DNA of 64,000 nucleotides, taken from contig NZ_CANMED010000004.1 of NCBI RefSeq assembly GCF_947496855.1, positions 186,001 to 250,000 on the forward strand. Direction: 5' to 3'. Positions 43,512 to 51,810 of the stretch are shown in pieces. The position numbers were made by a program, and so were the translations under genes. How positions within the stretch are numbered: the first letter of the stretch is position 1; each line of letters opens with the position of its first letter. The stretch is from an uncultured Aquimarina sp. (GTDB lineage: Bacteria; Bacteroidota; Bacteroidia; Flavobacteriales; Flavobacteriaceae). Below the pieces are notes generated by a model. The model did no database searches, was not told where the DNA came from, and worked only from the letters and a program-made list of their open reading frames with translations.

Positions 43512-44629
43512 TGAAAAAGCAAATTTTAATATATATAGTTGCTCTGATAGTATTAATATCTAATAGAGTTCAATCTCAAAGTAAAGAAACCTTATTTAAA
43601 ACTGATACGATTGCAAGCACAAAAAGTATTCAATTTATAGGAGTTCCTATTGCATTTTATACACCAGAGACTGAATTTGGTTTTGGCGGCGGTGGACAAC
43701 TATTTTTGTTAAACAAAACCAATATCTATAATGACCGGCAATCAAACATTTTATTTAGTGGAATTTACACCCTAAATAAACAGTTTTTATTTGAAATCAA
43801 GCCAGAAATATATTTAGGCAAAGGAGATTATTTTATTGATATAGACTATACTTGGGAAATATACCCTAATTTATTTTGGGGCATAGGTAATAGTACACCA
43901 GATAGAGATGAAGAAGTTTATAATATGACTTCGCATAAACTAAAAATGGGATACCTAAGACGCTTACCTCCAAATCTTAATTTCGGATTTGAGTATGTCT
44001 TCGAAAACCATGAAGTTACCGAGGTTGAAGAGGGAGGAATTCTAGATGCTGCGACAGTTTTAGGCAGTGATCGAGCAATTATAAGCGGTCTAGGCGTTGT
44101 TTTTAATTTAGATACTCGAGATGATATTGGATCTCCTCTATCCGGACGTTATTATAAGCTTAATGCTCAATTTTCTAGCGAACTTCTAGGGGCAACTCAT
44201 GGGTATAATAAATTCTTTTTGGATTTACGGACCTACGAACCATTAACTAAAACGAGTATTCTGGCTATGCAAGTCTATAGTGAGAATACTTTTGGAGACC
44301 CACCTTTTCAGGGACTAGCAAAGTTTGGTGGAAGCTATAGTGCCAGAGGATATTTCTATGGTAGATTTACAGACAACCATATGTATATTATACAAACAGA
44401 GTATAGATGGCGTTTTAGACCACGATGGACAATTGCAGCCTTTGGATTAGTAGGCGAAGTGGCTAGTAATCCTGAAAATTTCTTTAGCATAAGCAATATG
44501 AAACCCAGTGCAGGAGCTGGAATACGCTTTAAGTTACTTAAAAACAAAAGTACCTGGCTGCGTTTGGATACTGGATTTGGAGAAAATGGTAATAATGGTT
44601 TTTATTTTGGGATTAATGAATCTTTTTAA
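43511..44629 (+). CDS. BamA/TamA-like (Omp85) barrel without POTRA domains
   Basis: A 372-residue outer-membrane protein, signal peptide ending NRVQSQ. The sequence is almost entirely a bacterial surface antigen (Omp85) barrel: FGFGGGGQLFLL at the start, VFNLDTRDDIGSPLSGRYYKL, the loop-6 motif SARGYFYGRF (equivalent of VRGF) and a C-terminus ending GFYFGINESF. There is no room for POTRA domains between signal and barrel, unlike BamA or TamA. It overlaps the preceding barrel gene and follows an HtrA-like protease. Confidence 0.85.
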   Translation: MKKQILIYIVALIVLISNRVQSQSKETLFKTDTIASTKSIQFIGVPIAFYTPETEFGFGGGGQLFLLNKTNIYNDRQSNILFSGIYTLNKQFLFEIKPEIYLGKGDYFIDIDYTWEIYPNLFWGIGNSTPDRDEEVYNMTSHKLKMGYLRRLPPNLNFGFEYVFENHEVTEVEEGGILDAATVLGSDRAIISGLGVVFNLDTRDDIGSPLSGRYYKLNAQFSSELLGATHGYNKFFLDLRTYEPLTKTSILAMQVYSENTFGDPPFQGLAKFGGSYSARGYFYGRFTDNHMYIIQTEYRWRFRPRWTIAAFGLVGEVASNPENFFSISNMKPSAGAGIRFKLLKNKSTWLRLDTGFGENGNNGFYFGINESF

Positions 44630-44851
44630 TAATAAACGATGTTAAAAATCAGGAACAAACTAAAAATGATATTGGTATAATACTATCTTCTACTCTTTTG
44701 AGTTAATGCAATTTTCGTAGAATTTATGACATATGGGTTTTGTGTTTTGGTGATTTTTAATTTAATATTTTCTTTTAAAACAAACATTATCATGAGAATT
44801 AATCGAATAATTCTTTAAATTTAATAAATCAAATATTTACAAGAAGATATT

Positions 44852-45262
44852 ATGAAATCAGAAAGTACCCATCATTATCAATTTGGCGCAGTTGTAAAAA
44901 TAACCTTAAGAGATGGCGAAGTATCGCAAGAGGAGAAAACCTTTTTAGATCATTTGGCCAAAGTTTTAGGAATTTCAGGAGAAGAATATGATCACATCAT
45001 GCAAAACTATCTAACCTATCCATTAGAACCCACCACTACCCATAATGAGCGATTAGAAAGTATGTATACCTTAACAAAGCTTATTTCTTAAGATGAGACC
45101 ATTTCTGGAGAACAACAAACCCTTTGGTTAGAAAGAATGGCCAAAGCAATAGGATTTACCCCAGGAAATGTTAAATACATTGTTGGAAAATCATTAGCTG
45201 TTATTGAGAAAGGGATAGATCAAGAAACATATAAAGAAGAAATTAGGAATATTAATAAATAA
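44852..45262 (+). pseudogene. TerB-like protein interrupted by an in-frame TAA
   Basis: The first part (44852-45091, 79 residues) reads as a TerB-like helical domain (FGAVVKITLRDGEVSQEEKTFL, LGISGEEYDHIM). After the TAA at 45089-45091 the same frame stays open for 56 codons with matching sequence: DETISGEQQTLWLERMAKAI, then FTPGNVKYIVGKSLAVIEKG, stopping at 45260-45262. The second part looks like the second half of the same domain with its own DxxISxEQ acidic turn, so a single nonsense mutation has split the gene, or the stop is read through. No good start codon exists directly after the stop. TerB is a metal/tellurite-linked cytosolic domain of unclear function. Confidence 0.75.
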
Positions 45263-45301
45263 TTCTAGTGTTGTATTTACTTCTTTAGCTAAATTAGATG
45301 T

Positions 45302-46132
45302 ATGGTCATAACATTTTATGGCACCAGAGGTTCTATACCTGTTTGTGAATCTGGCTTTCAGGAGTTTGGAGGTAACACAACTTGCGTAGCCGTATCCGGT
45401 AAAAAGGAAGGAGGAAGTGTGCTTGTTTTTGATGCTGGTACGGGTATTAGAAAATTAGGAAAAGAACTCATTTCAAAAAACTTTTCTCAAGGGAATAAGA
45501 TTTTTCTAACCTTTTCACATTTCCATTGGGGTCACATTCAGGGATTTCCATTTTTTGCTCCTGCGTATGATATAAATAAAGAAATCCAATTTTTTATCAT
45601 TGGAGATGATGCTCCAGACCTACATGATTTCAAAGAAATATTTGCTAAACAAATGGAGAGCACCTATTTTCCTATAGGTATAGATGATATGGGGGCAAAT
45701 TTCACTTTTACTGTGAATAAAGGCAGTAAAGTTGCCTTTGATGGAGTTCAAATAACAGTCAACAAACATAAGCATCCTGGTGGAGCTTATGGGTATCGTT
45801 TAGAAACTGAAGGAAAAGTATTTGTCTATTGTACAGATATAGAACACGGTGATTCGTTAGATCAAAATGTTGTCAATTTTTGTAAAAATGCTGATGTGCT
45901 TATTCATGATGCTCAATATACTCCTGAAGAATTACCAAATCACAAAGGCTGGGGACATAGTAGTTGGGAACAGGCCATTGGAGTTGCTGAGGCTGCGAAT
46001 GTAAAAATGCTATACCTCACACACCATGATCCAGAACATAACGATGATTTTTTGAGAAAGGTAGAACGGCAATGTCAACAACGTTTTTCAAATTGTTTTT
46101 TGGCTCGTGAAGAGCAAGAGGTAGTCATATAA
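45302..46132 (+). CDS. Metallo-beta-lactamase-fold hydrolase (PhnP/cyclic phosphodiesterase-like)
   Basis: A 276-residue MBL-fold protein. The N-terminal MVITFYGTRGSIPV, GGNTTCVAV and VFDAGTGIRKLG are typical of the PhnP-like group. The metal motif that is normally HxHxDH reads H73-F-H75-W-G77-H78, so the Asp is replaced by Gly. Later ligands appear intact: KHKHPGGAYGYR, YCTDIEH, IHDAQYT and LYLTHHDPEH. Loss of the Asp would change metal occupancy at the second site. It is 39 nt after the broken TerB-like gene; substrate unknown. Confidence 0.85.
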   Translation: MVITFYGTRGSIPVCESGFQEFGGNTTCVAVSGKKEGGSVLVFDAGTGIRKLGKELISKNFSQGNKIFLTFSHFHWGHIQGFPFFAPAYDINKEIQFFIIGDDAPDLHDFKEIFAKQMESTYFPIGIDDMGANFTFTVNKGSKVAFDGVQITVNKHKHPGGAYGYRLETEGKVFVYCTDIEHGDSLDQNVVNFCKNADVLIHDAQYTPEELPNHKGWGHSSWEQAIGVAEAANVKMLYLTHHDPEHNDDFLRKVERQCQQRFSNCFLAREEQEVVI

Positions 46133-46134
46133 AT

Positions 46135-46896
46135 TTATAAATCCACCCATTTTTTAAACCTCGTAGCTTTGGCTTTGCTTACTACGATACGTTCTTTGGA
46201 AACTGGACTTATATTAACAATCAGTTTACCATTAAAATAGTGTTTAATATTCTCGATAGCATTTCTATTTATTATAAATTGCCTATTCACCCTGTTAAAA
46301 ACCTCTGGGTTTAGTTCATCTTCTATATCTTCTAGTTTTTTATCAATGCTATATGCTTTATTTTCTGAAGTAATCGCCTTCACGACACCTGTGTCTATAT
46401 AGAAATAGGCAATTTTTTCGGTTTTTATAGGAAGTAATTCATCTCTATGATGTACCAGATATGTGGTTTTATGAGGTTTTGTTTTAGTCTGAAGTACCTG
46501 TAGCATTCCTTGAATTTGATGGTCTAGAAAACCCTCTTCTTTGGATCTGTTTCTAAATTTTTCAATGGCTTCAAACAATTCATCTTCATCAATAGGTTTT
46601 AATAAATAATCTACACTATTTACTTTGAAGGCTTTAATTGCATATTGATCATAGGCAGTTGTAAAAATAATAGAAGTTTCAATTTTTACTTGTTCAAATA
46701 TTTCAAAAGAAATACCATCTGCCAGATGAATATCCATAAAAATAAGGGATGCTTCTTGAGTACCAGAAAAATACTCGATTGCCGTTTTTACAGAATCTAA
46801 AACCTTCAATACTTCAATAGTAGGATCTATTGATTTAAGTAAAAAAGTGAGTTGATCACTTGCTGTTATTTCGTCTTCGACTACTATTACTTTCAT
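46135..46896 (-). CDS. LytTR-type response regulator
   Basis: A 253-residue regulator: receiver domain at 1-115 with acidic pair E7/D8, phosphoacceptor D55 (FMDIHLA), T79/T80 and K100 (LLKPID); LytTR DNA-binding domain at about 145-250 (DELLPIKTEKIAYFYID, RVNRQFIINRNAI). It begins 4 nt after the end of the histidine kinase gene, so the two form a two-component pair. LytTR regulators bind repeated promoter motifs; its targets are not evident, but self-regulation through the leader at 48046-48113 is possible. Confidence 0.95.
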   Translation of the reverse strand: MKVIVVEDEITASDQLTFLLKSIDPTIEVLKVLDSVKTAIEYFSGTQEASLIFMDIHLADGISFEIFEQVKIETSIIFTTAYDQYAIKAFKVNSVDYLLKPIDEDELFEAIEKFRNRSKEEGFLDHQIQGMLQVLQTKTKPHKTTYLVHHRDELLPIKTEKIAYFYIDTGVVKAITSENKAYSIDKKLEDIEDELNPEVFNRVNRQFIINRNAIENIKHYFNGKLIVNISPVSKERIVVSKAKATRFKKWVDL

Positions 46897-46900
46897 ATCG

Positions 46901-48007
46901 TCAATTTAGTGGCAGTTTCACGCTGAATATATTCTCTTTCTTACGAATACTAATATGTTGCTTTTTTAATAAAAAATATCGTTTATCAAGGTTCATTAAT
47001 CCATTACCTGTACTATCTACAAAAGAAGTTCTTTCTCTTATTTTGTTTTCGACATAAATAAATTCATTTTTTGAATATACGTTTATCTGTAAAGGATTCT
47101 TTTCTGAAATCTCATTATGTTTTACTGCATTTTCTACTAATAATTGTAGTGCTAGCGGAGGAACTTCTCTTAGTAAATATTTTTCATCTATTGACACATT
47201 CATCTCAAAACGATTACGATATCTGGTTTTCACCAAATGAACATAGCTATCTAAAAATTTAAGTTCTTCTTGTAAAGAAACTAGATCTCTTTCTCCACTC
47301 TGTAAAATATAGCGATACATAAAAGATAGTTCTTTTATAAACGTAGTTGCATCTTTATTATCTCTGACTATTGAATTTAATGAGTTCAAAGAATTAAAAA
47401 GAAAATGAGGATTGATTTGATTTTTTAAGGCTGTTAGTTCTTTCTGAAGGTTTTGCTGTTTTAGTTTTTCGTTCTCTAAAAGATCTTCGTTATGTATCAT
47501 TTGATATTTAAGAATTCTCGTTATAAAAATAGTAATCACTAGAACTACAAAATACACAAAGTACGTAAATCCAATTTCTGAATCTGATAACTCTTGTCCT
47601 GTTACTAAAGGATATAATGAAACAAATAACTGAACGATACCTAAAAAAAATACTGTATTGAGCATAATAGTTATACATGTTCGTGAAAAAACGGAATATT
47701 GAGCGTATATATACTTCCAATTACTATTAAGTTCCAATGAAACTAGTGACATTACAAAGAGAAATAAAAAGCGAATGATAATATCTTGTACTGAAACTTC
47801 TGAAAAAGAATCAAACAGTTTCTGATTTACATCAAATAATGTCAATGTACGTGGTAAACTAATAAGAGTCGCAATGAGCAGTGCTATCCTAAACATCACT
47901 ATGTGTTTTACTTTTCTAGAGCTCAATGTAAATAATATCTTCTTTAATTCGTACTTGTTAAATTTACGGAAAATTGTACGGATCATATAATTATTAACCA
48001 CAGTCAT
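46901..48007 (-). CDS. LytS/YehU-type sensor histidine kinase
   Basis: A 368-residue membrane kinase. Four transmembrane segments lie between residues 36 and 164, then a coiled-coil linker and the His_kinase domain with phospho-acceptor H201 in KNQINPHFLFNSLNSLNSI and the ATPase N-box LQLLVENAVKHN, G-box GNGLMNL. No extracellular sensor domain of note. Met8 (47986) is an alternative start. Upstream lies a leader with two tandem hairpins. Confidence 0.94.
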   Translation of the reverse strand: MTVVNNYMIRTIFRKFNKYELKKILFTLSSRKVKHIVMFRIALLIATLISLPRTLTLFDVNQKLFDSFSEVSVQDIIIRFLFLFVMSLVSLELNSNWKYIYAQYSVFSRTCITIMLNTVFFLGIVQLFVSLYPLVTGQELSDSEIGFTYFVYFVVLVITIFITRILKYQMIHNEDLLENEKLKQQNLQKELTALKNQINPHFLFNSLNSLNSIVRDNKDATTFIKELSFMYRYILQSGERDLVSLQEELKFLDSYVHLVKTRYRNRFEMNVSIDEKYLLREVPPLALQLLVENAVKHNEISEKNPLQINVYSKNEFIYVENKIRERTSFVDSTGNGLMNLDKRYFLLKKQHISIRKKENIFSVKLPLN

Positions 48008-48045
48008 ATTGTTGTTATTTATTCTTTAAACCGGAATTAAAAAGA

Positions 48046-48113
48046 AGAAGCCTCCGTATGGAGATTGGAGGCTTCTATGTAGAAGTGAAGGTATGGGGAA
48101 ACTCTTCACTTCT
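48046..48113. other. Twin related stem-loops upstream of the LytS-type kinase
   Basis: Two 10-bp hairpins in a row: AGAAGCCTCC/GGAGGCTTCT (48046-48055, 48067-48076) and AGAAGTGAAG/CTTCACTTCT (48081-48090, 48104-48113). They share the outer AGAAG/CTTCT and the loop element GTATGG (CCATAC on the minus strand) but differ in the inner five pairs, which remain complementary. On the minus strand the pair would lie in the 5' leader of the kinase mRNA, ending in TCTTTTTAA 39 nt before its start codon. Confidence 0.8.
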
Positions 48114-48183
48114 TAATTTGAATCAATTAATTCTTGCAGTGTTTTTTTAACATACTTTGAGTTGATAATGTAATATGTACTTT

Positions 48184-48223
48184 AAAAAGGCAGCCGAAAA
48201 CACCTAATAAATCTCCGACTGCC
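48184..48223 (-). terminator. Terminator after the 48258 lipoprotein gene
   Basis: On the minus strand GGCAGTCG pairs with CGGCTGCC (8 pairs, one G-U) around a long loop, followed by five T. Confidence 0.65.
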
Positions 48224-48257
48224 AGTCATCAACCAAACTCTATCATGAAAAAACAAC

Positions 48258-48911
48258 TTACTTATTCAATTCTTTGACTACCTTTTTAGAAAAATCTAGC
48301 GATACCATTCCGAGGGTTTGTGGATCATCAATCTCAGTTGTAATTACTGATAACAATTGTTTCTCTTTTGGTTGTGTAAGATCATATACTACAGTTTCCA
48401 GCGTATATTTTTTAACATTCTCTGTTAGTACTGTCACTGGATCAGAGTCTACATATATTGTTCCATAGTATCTATAAAATCCTCTATAATATCCTAAACC
48501 GTAATATGACGGGTATACTGTATAAAAAGAATTGTTTTTACTAGTCGTTTTAGTATACTCTTCACTATGTTTTAGTATGGTTACTATTACTATGTCTATC
48601 CCATTTTTTTTAAGCTTATCTTTTATTTCCATCGTTTCGGATTTGCTTAATTCTTTGGTTGGAGATGAGTTTGGAAAAACAATATAGCTTTCAATAGATT
48701 GATATCCTTTTTTGTTTAAGTTTTCGACTAAATCTTTTTCAAAACGTACTCTAGCGGTTTGATCATCTGTCTTACTTACCACCATCACTTTTTTACCTTT
48801 TATTTCTGGGACCTCAAGGTTTCTCCAAGAATCTGTTATCCTTACGGATGAACAGCTTGATAAGAGTATCAACACTATCAATGTTCCTGTTATTTTATTA
48901 ATAGTTTTCAT
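48258..48911 (-). CDS. Unknown lipoprotein, paralogue of the protein at 52810
   Basis: A 217-residue lipoprotein from the ATG at 48911 (a TTG three codons earlier is possible), signal ending LLSSC. It opens SSVRITDSWRN, then alternates strands and helices (KKVMVVSKTDDQTARVRFEKDLVENL, IDIVIVTILKHSEEY) and has a Tyr-rich segment SYYGLGYYRGFYRYYGTIYV. The same layout, CAPKLGSTWKSKDY, KIAVVGISEDLAARKAFEN, IDGVITMSLINT and a Tyr-rich segment, is seen in the gene at 52810. The fold recalls periplasmic GNA1162/DUF4136-like lipoproteins, but I cannot name it. The terminator at 48184 closes it. Confidence 0.8.
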   Translation of the reverse strand: MKTINKITGTLIVLILLSSCSSVRITDSWRNLEVPEIKGKKVMVVSKTDDQTARVRFEKDLVENLNKKGYQSIESYIVFPNSSPTKELSKSETMEIKDKLKKNGIDIVIVTILKHSEEYTKTTSKNNSFYTVYPSYYGLGYYRGFYRYYGTIYVDSDPVTVLTENVKKYTLETVVYDLTQPKEKQLLSVITTEIDDPQTLGMVSLDFSKKVVKELNK

Positions 48912-48924
48912 AATTCTCAATTTT

Positions 48925-49059
48925 TTAGATGAATAAAAAAACTTCTTCTTGCTTATCTAAAGACTGAAATTCTTTTTGACTTTTGTATCTCTTGTTTCTT
49001 ACTATATCACTCCCTATTTTTTGGAAGAGTGTATATAATATTGATTGTATTGTTTTCAT
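48925..49059 (-). CDS. Possible 44-residue small protein
   Basis: ATG at 49059 gives a 44-codon frame beginning MKTIQSILYTLFQKIGSDIV and ending EEVFLFI, charged and partly amphipathic. It lies head-to-tail between another short ORF (49093-49281) and the lipoprotein gene. No family recognised and no strong ribosome-binding site; it may be leader sequence. Confidence 0.28.
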   Translation of the reverse strand: MKTIQSILYTLFQKIGSDIVRNKRYKSQKEFQSLDKQEEVFLFI

Positions 49060-49092
49060 CACATTATCTTTTAGTATTAATTTTCATGTAAT

Positions 49093-49281
49093 TTACCTTC
49101 TAATAGCTTCGCCAGCTCCTGATCCCCATTGTTCTAATTCTTTTAAGTAATGGTCAATTAGAGTCCTGATTTTTTTAAGAGACCATATTGAAAGCTCAAT
49201 GATTCTTTTATTACGTTTTGAACTGTTTTCTGAATATTCTCTTTTGTGATCATATACTATTCTTAAAGGTTTCGTTTCCAT
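49093..49281 (-). CDS. Possible 62-residue basic protein, unknown
   Basis: ATG at 49281 gives METKPLRIVYDHKREYSEN and so on to GSGAGEAIRR, a basic protein with a central helix (IIELSIWSLKKIRTLIDHYL). The frame stays open upstream to a TTG at 49380, but a minus-strand -7 box TACATTTG at 49333-49326 lies inside that extension and favours the shorter form. No homologue recognised. Confidence 0.4.
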   Translation of the reverse strand: METKPLRIVYDHKREYSENSSKRNKRIIELSIWSLKKIRTLIDHYLKELEQWGSGAGEAIRR

Positions 49282-49325
49282 ATCCTTTCTACTTTTAGTG
49301 CTATACTTATCTTTGTTTTCTAGTA

Positions 49326-49333
49326 CAAATGTA
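49326..49333 (-). promoter_or_regulatory. -7 box ahead of the 62-residue ORF
   Basis: Minus-strand TACATTTG (49333-49326), an exact TAnnTTTG match, 44 nt from the ATG at 49281; no TTG at -33. Confidence 0.4.
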
Positions 49334-49438
49334 GCTCGGTATGGGCTGCTAATTATTGAGTTTTCGAGTGAAACAACCAAAAGCGAAAGTGAAGCTTCCC
49401 GACTTTATACTGAAGTGTTTTTTGTTTGGACAAAAGAG

Positions 49439-49474
49439 AAAATGTCAGCATAGCCTATGCTACGATTACATTTT
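49439..49474. repeat. Hairpin-forming inverted repeat in the gap before the stress protein
   Basis: AGCATAG-C-CTATGCT (49447-49461) is a near-perfect palindrome nested inside AAAATGT (49439-49445) and ACATTTT (49468-49474). The rest of 49282-49632 shows no convincing gene. Confidence 0.6.
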
Positions 49475-49632
49475 ATTTTGAAGCATCAATGAAAAAGAAC
49501 AGATTTTAGTGGGTAATAGTAAGTCAGAAACGGTATTAGATATGAAGGAATATAATTGTCAAGAAAAAACACATTTCTTTACGCTCTTTTTTTTACATTT
49601 ATGTTTTCACAAATCATTTAAACTTCATCTAC

Positions 49633-50466
49633 ATGAAAAAAATAATAGTCCCTATAGATTTCTCTAAATACTCTGAGTATGCACTGGAAACTTCGGCTGC
49701 TTTAGCAAAAAAACATAATGCACAAATCATCGTTATTCATATGTTAGAATTATCAGAAGCGGTTTTGTCGGTATCTGGCACTGAAACACAGAATGAAACG
49801 CTATTTATGCTAAAATTAGCAAGTAAGAAGTTTGAAGAATTTTTGCAAAAGGATTATTTAGAAGGTATAGAAATTGAAACAATAATTAAGCACCATAAAG
49901 TATTTGATGAACTTGATCAAGTAGCCAAAGATATTGGAGCAGATCTTATTGTGATGGGATCTCATGGTCACAGTCGACAAGAAGGTATATTTTCTGGATC
50001 TAACACTGCAAAAGTCGTTAGACATAGTAATGTCCCCGTATTGATCGTTAAATCTAAACTTACTAATGTAGATTTTGATAAGGTAGTATATGCTACAGAT
50101 TTTTCTGAAGAAAGTATTCCTGCGTTCAAAAAAGCACTAGACTTATTATCTAAGATGAACAGTGAAACTACTTTATTGCACGTTAATTTACCATATTCAA
50201 ATTTCCAAAGCACTACAGAAATAAAAGAACAAGCAAAAAATTTCTTAGAAAAAGCTGATGGAAACCTAAACAGGTTACCTACGATTGAATATATATCGGA
50301 TTATTCAGTTGAAGCTGGAATTCTAAGTTATGCTAATAATACAAATATGGATATGATTGCTATGTCAACTCACGGTAGAACAGGTTTGGTTCACTTTTTT
50401 GGAGGAAGCATATCAGAAGATCTTGTGCATCATGCAACCTTACCAGTTTTAGCTTTTAAAATGTAA
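49633..50466 (+). CDS. Universal stress protein with two tandem Usp domains
   Basis: A 277-residue cytosolic protein built of two Usp domains: residues 1-142 (MKKIIVPIDFSKYSEYALET, with the ATP-binding GSHGHSRQEGIFSGSNT) and 150-277 (VVYATDFSEESIPAFKKAL, with STHGRTGLVHFFGGSIS). Both keep the G-x2-G-x9-G-S/T nucleotide loop in recognisable form. The tandem arrangement is common in Bacteroidota. Start is ATG. Function in stress survival is by family only. Confidence 0.94.
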   Translation: MKKIIVPIDFSKYSEYALETSAALAKKHNAQIIVIHMLELSEAVLSVSGTETQNETLFMLKLASKKFEEFLQKDYLEGIEIETIIKHHKVFDELDQVAKDIGADLIVMGSHGHSRQEGIFSGSNTAKVVRHSNVPVLIVKSKLTNVDFDKVVYATDFSEESIPAFKKALDLLSKMNSETTLLHVNLPYSNFQSTTEIKEQAKNFLEKADGNLNRLPTIEYISDYSVEAGILSYANNTNMDMIAMSTHGRTGLVHFFGGSISEDLVHHATLPVLAFKM

Positions 50467-50541
50467 AAAAAATCAGACTATGATTATAAGATAAAGTTTC
50501 TCTATATTCACAAGAGCGAAGCACTTTATGTTCTTATCAAA

Positions 50542-50591
50542 AATTACCGGACTGAAATCATCGTACTAGTACATTATCAAGTCTGGTAATT
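50542..50591. terminator. Long inverted repeat after the stress protein
   Basis: AATTACCGGACT (50542-50553) pairs with AGTCTGGTAATT (50580-50591), 12 pairs with one G-U, loop 26 nt containing GTACTAGTAC. The T run is weak (TTATTTATAG). Confidence 0.45.
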
Positions 50592-50643
50592 TATTTATAG
50601 GGATTTAAAAACCTCTAACAAGGTCTCTCTCTGCACCTAATTC

Positions 50644-50955
50644 TTAATGGATTACTTTTAGGCAAGATATTTCTACCATTTTGCCCACCATACAAATTCC
50701 CGCCATAGCTTCAGCTTCTTTATACACGATGGATATCCTTGGCTCATTTTTCTTGTCAATTTCGAAATCAAACAGATTAACTGGTTGTAATTTTTCACCA
50801 GTATCTAACTGAATTACCCAAGAGCATCCATCCAATCCTAACATATTTACCAAAGTACCATTTACTCCCTTAGAACAAGCTTGTTTTTCTGAACAAGATG
50901 TTATTAAAAAAACACCAAATACCGCACTTATAATATATCTTTTTATATCTCTCAT
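50644..50955 (-). CDS. Small unknown lipoprotein
   Basis: A 103-residue lipoprotein, signal ending FLITSC. The mature part has four more cysteines (QACSKG, DGCSW, GICM, ISCLK) that could form disulfides, and short beta-like strands around SWVIQLDTGEKLQPVNL. The GCSWVIxLDxGExLxPxNL wording is typical of a small family of flavobacterial lipoproteins with no assigned function. ATG start at 50955; no partner evident other than the META-domain gene upstream on the same strand (62-nt gap). Confidence 0.72.
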   Translation of the reverse strand: MRDIKRYIISAVFGVFLITSCSEKQACSKGVNGTLVNMLGLDGCSWVIQLDTGEKLQPVNLFDFEIDKKNEPRISIVYKEAEAMAGICMVGKMVEISCLKVIH

Positions 50956-51017
50956 TATTGTAGTTTTTTACAAATTAAACATATGTTTTAAAATGAAGAA
51001 TTATTCCTAAGAACACT

Positions 51018-51467
51018 TCAATCTATTTTTTTAAACACCATTAAGGCTTTATTTTCAGTATCAAGTAAAGACAAGGTGAGGTTTTCTATTTTATAATATC
51101 TAATTTCTCTGAGCAAGTTTTGATATTGCACTGAGGTTTTTGCTTCAATACATTTCATTCTGGTTGCTCCTATAGCATCAAATTCTAAATGTGTATTCGT
51201 TAGTCTTTTTAAATTTCCAAAAATTTGATTACAACCATCATTTCCAGTAAATTTATTCTCTCTATGATTAAATTCTAATTGTGGTCGTTTTTGAGCAACA
51301 TCTTTATAGTCTTCGCCATTAATTTTTGTCATACTCCAAATATCATTTAGAAGAATTTTACTTTGGATAGCTTCATTTCCTTCTAATGATTTATTATTTC
51401 CCTGGGTACCTTGGCAGCTATATAGTATAAAAGCAAATACTACATAAATAAGAATACTTTTTGTCAT
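51018..51467 (-). CDS. META-domain (HslJ-like) lipoprotein
   Basis: A 149-residue lipoprotein starting at the ATG at 51467 (frame open 25 codons further), signal ending FILYSC. The mature part matches the META/DUF306 domain: LNDIWSMTKING, PQLEFNHRENKFTGNDGCNQIFG and the ATRMKCIEA segment, then YYKIENLTLSLLD. HslJ-type proteins are induced by heat or novobiocin in E. coli; function unknown. It precedes the small Cys-rich lipoprotein. Confidence 0.9.
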   Translation of the reverse strand: MTKSILIYVVFAFILYSCQGTQGNNKSLEGNEAIQSKILLNDIWSMTKINGEDYKDVAQKRPQLEFNHRENKFTGNDGCNQIFGNLKRLTNTHLEFDAIGATRMKCIEAKTSVQYQNLLREIRYYKIENLTLSLLDTENKALMVFKKID

Positions 51468-51810
51468 AACTAGATATATATTATTGTGTAAAAGTAGATT
51501 AAGTTTATGAAGGAGGCTATGATTTTTCTTCTGAAACAGCAAAAAAGCATAGGTGAAACGTTCTAAATGAAAAGTGAGTATCAGTTGGATATCAAATGAT
51601 TTATTTGTTTTGAGTATCAGCTATCTCAAGAACTACAGTATGTATATGTCAAGATTATAAAACATAAAACTAGTTTATATTATTTCATTGTAAACATAGG
51701 ATAGTTCACCTTTATTTTTAGCAACTTGACCAAAGAATACCGTATGGATCTTTTGATTATCCAGTACTTTTAATATAGTCATTAAGAAATATTAGCTAAA
51801 TCTGGAAATC
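51468..51810. other. 343-nt gap between divergent genes
   Basis: Contains a 35-codon minus-strand ORF (51675-51782, MTILKVLDNQKIHTVFFGQV and on) that looks faintly coding-like but has no supporting signal; otherwise nothing recognised. Confidence 0.4.

Noticed and set aside
51675..51782. 35-codon minus-strand ORF (MTILKVLDNQ...) in the gap before the LpxR-like gene
   Set aside because: Coding-like composition but no promoter, ribosome-binding site or recognised homologue; it might be a gene remnant.
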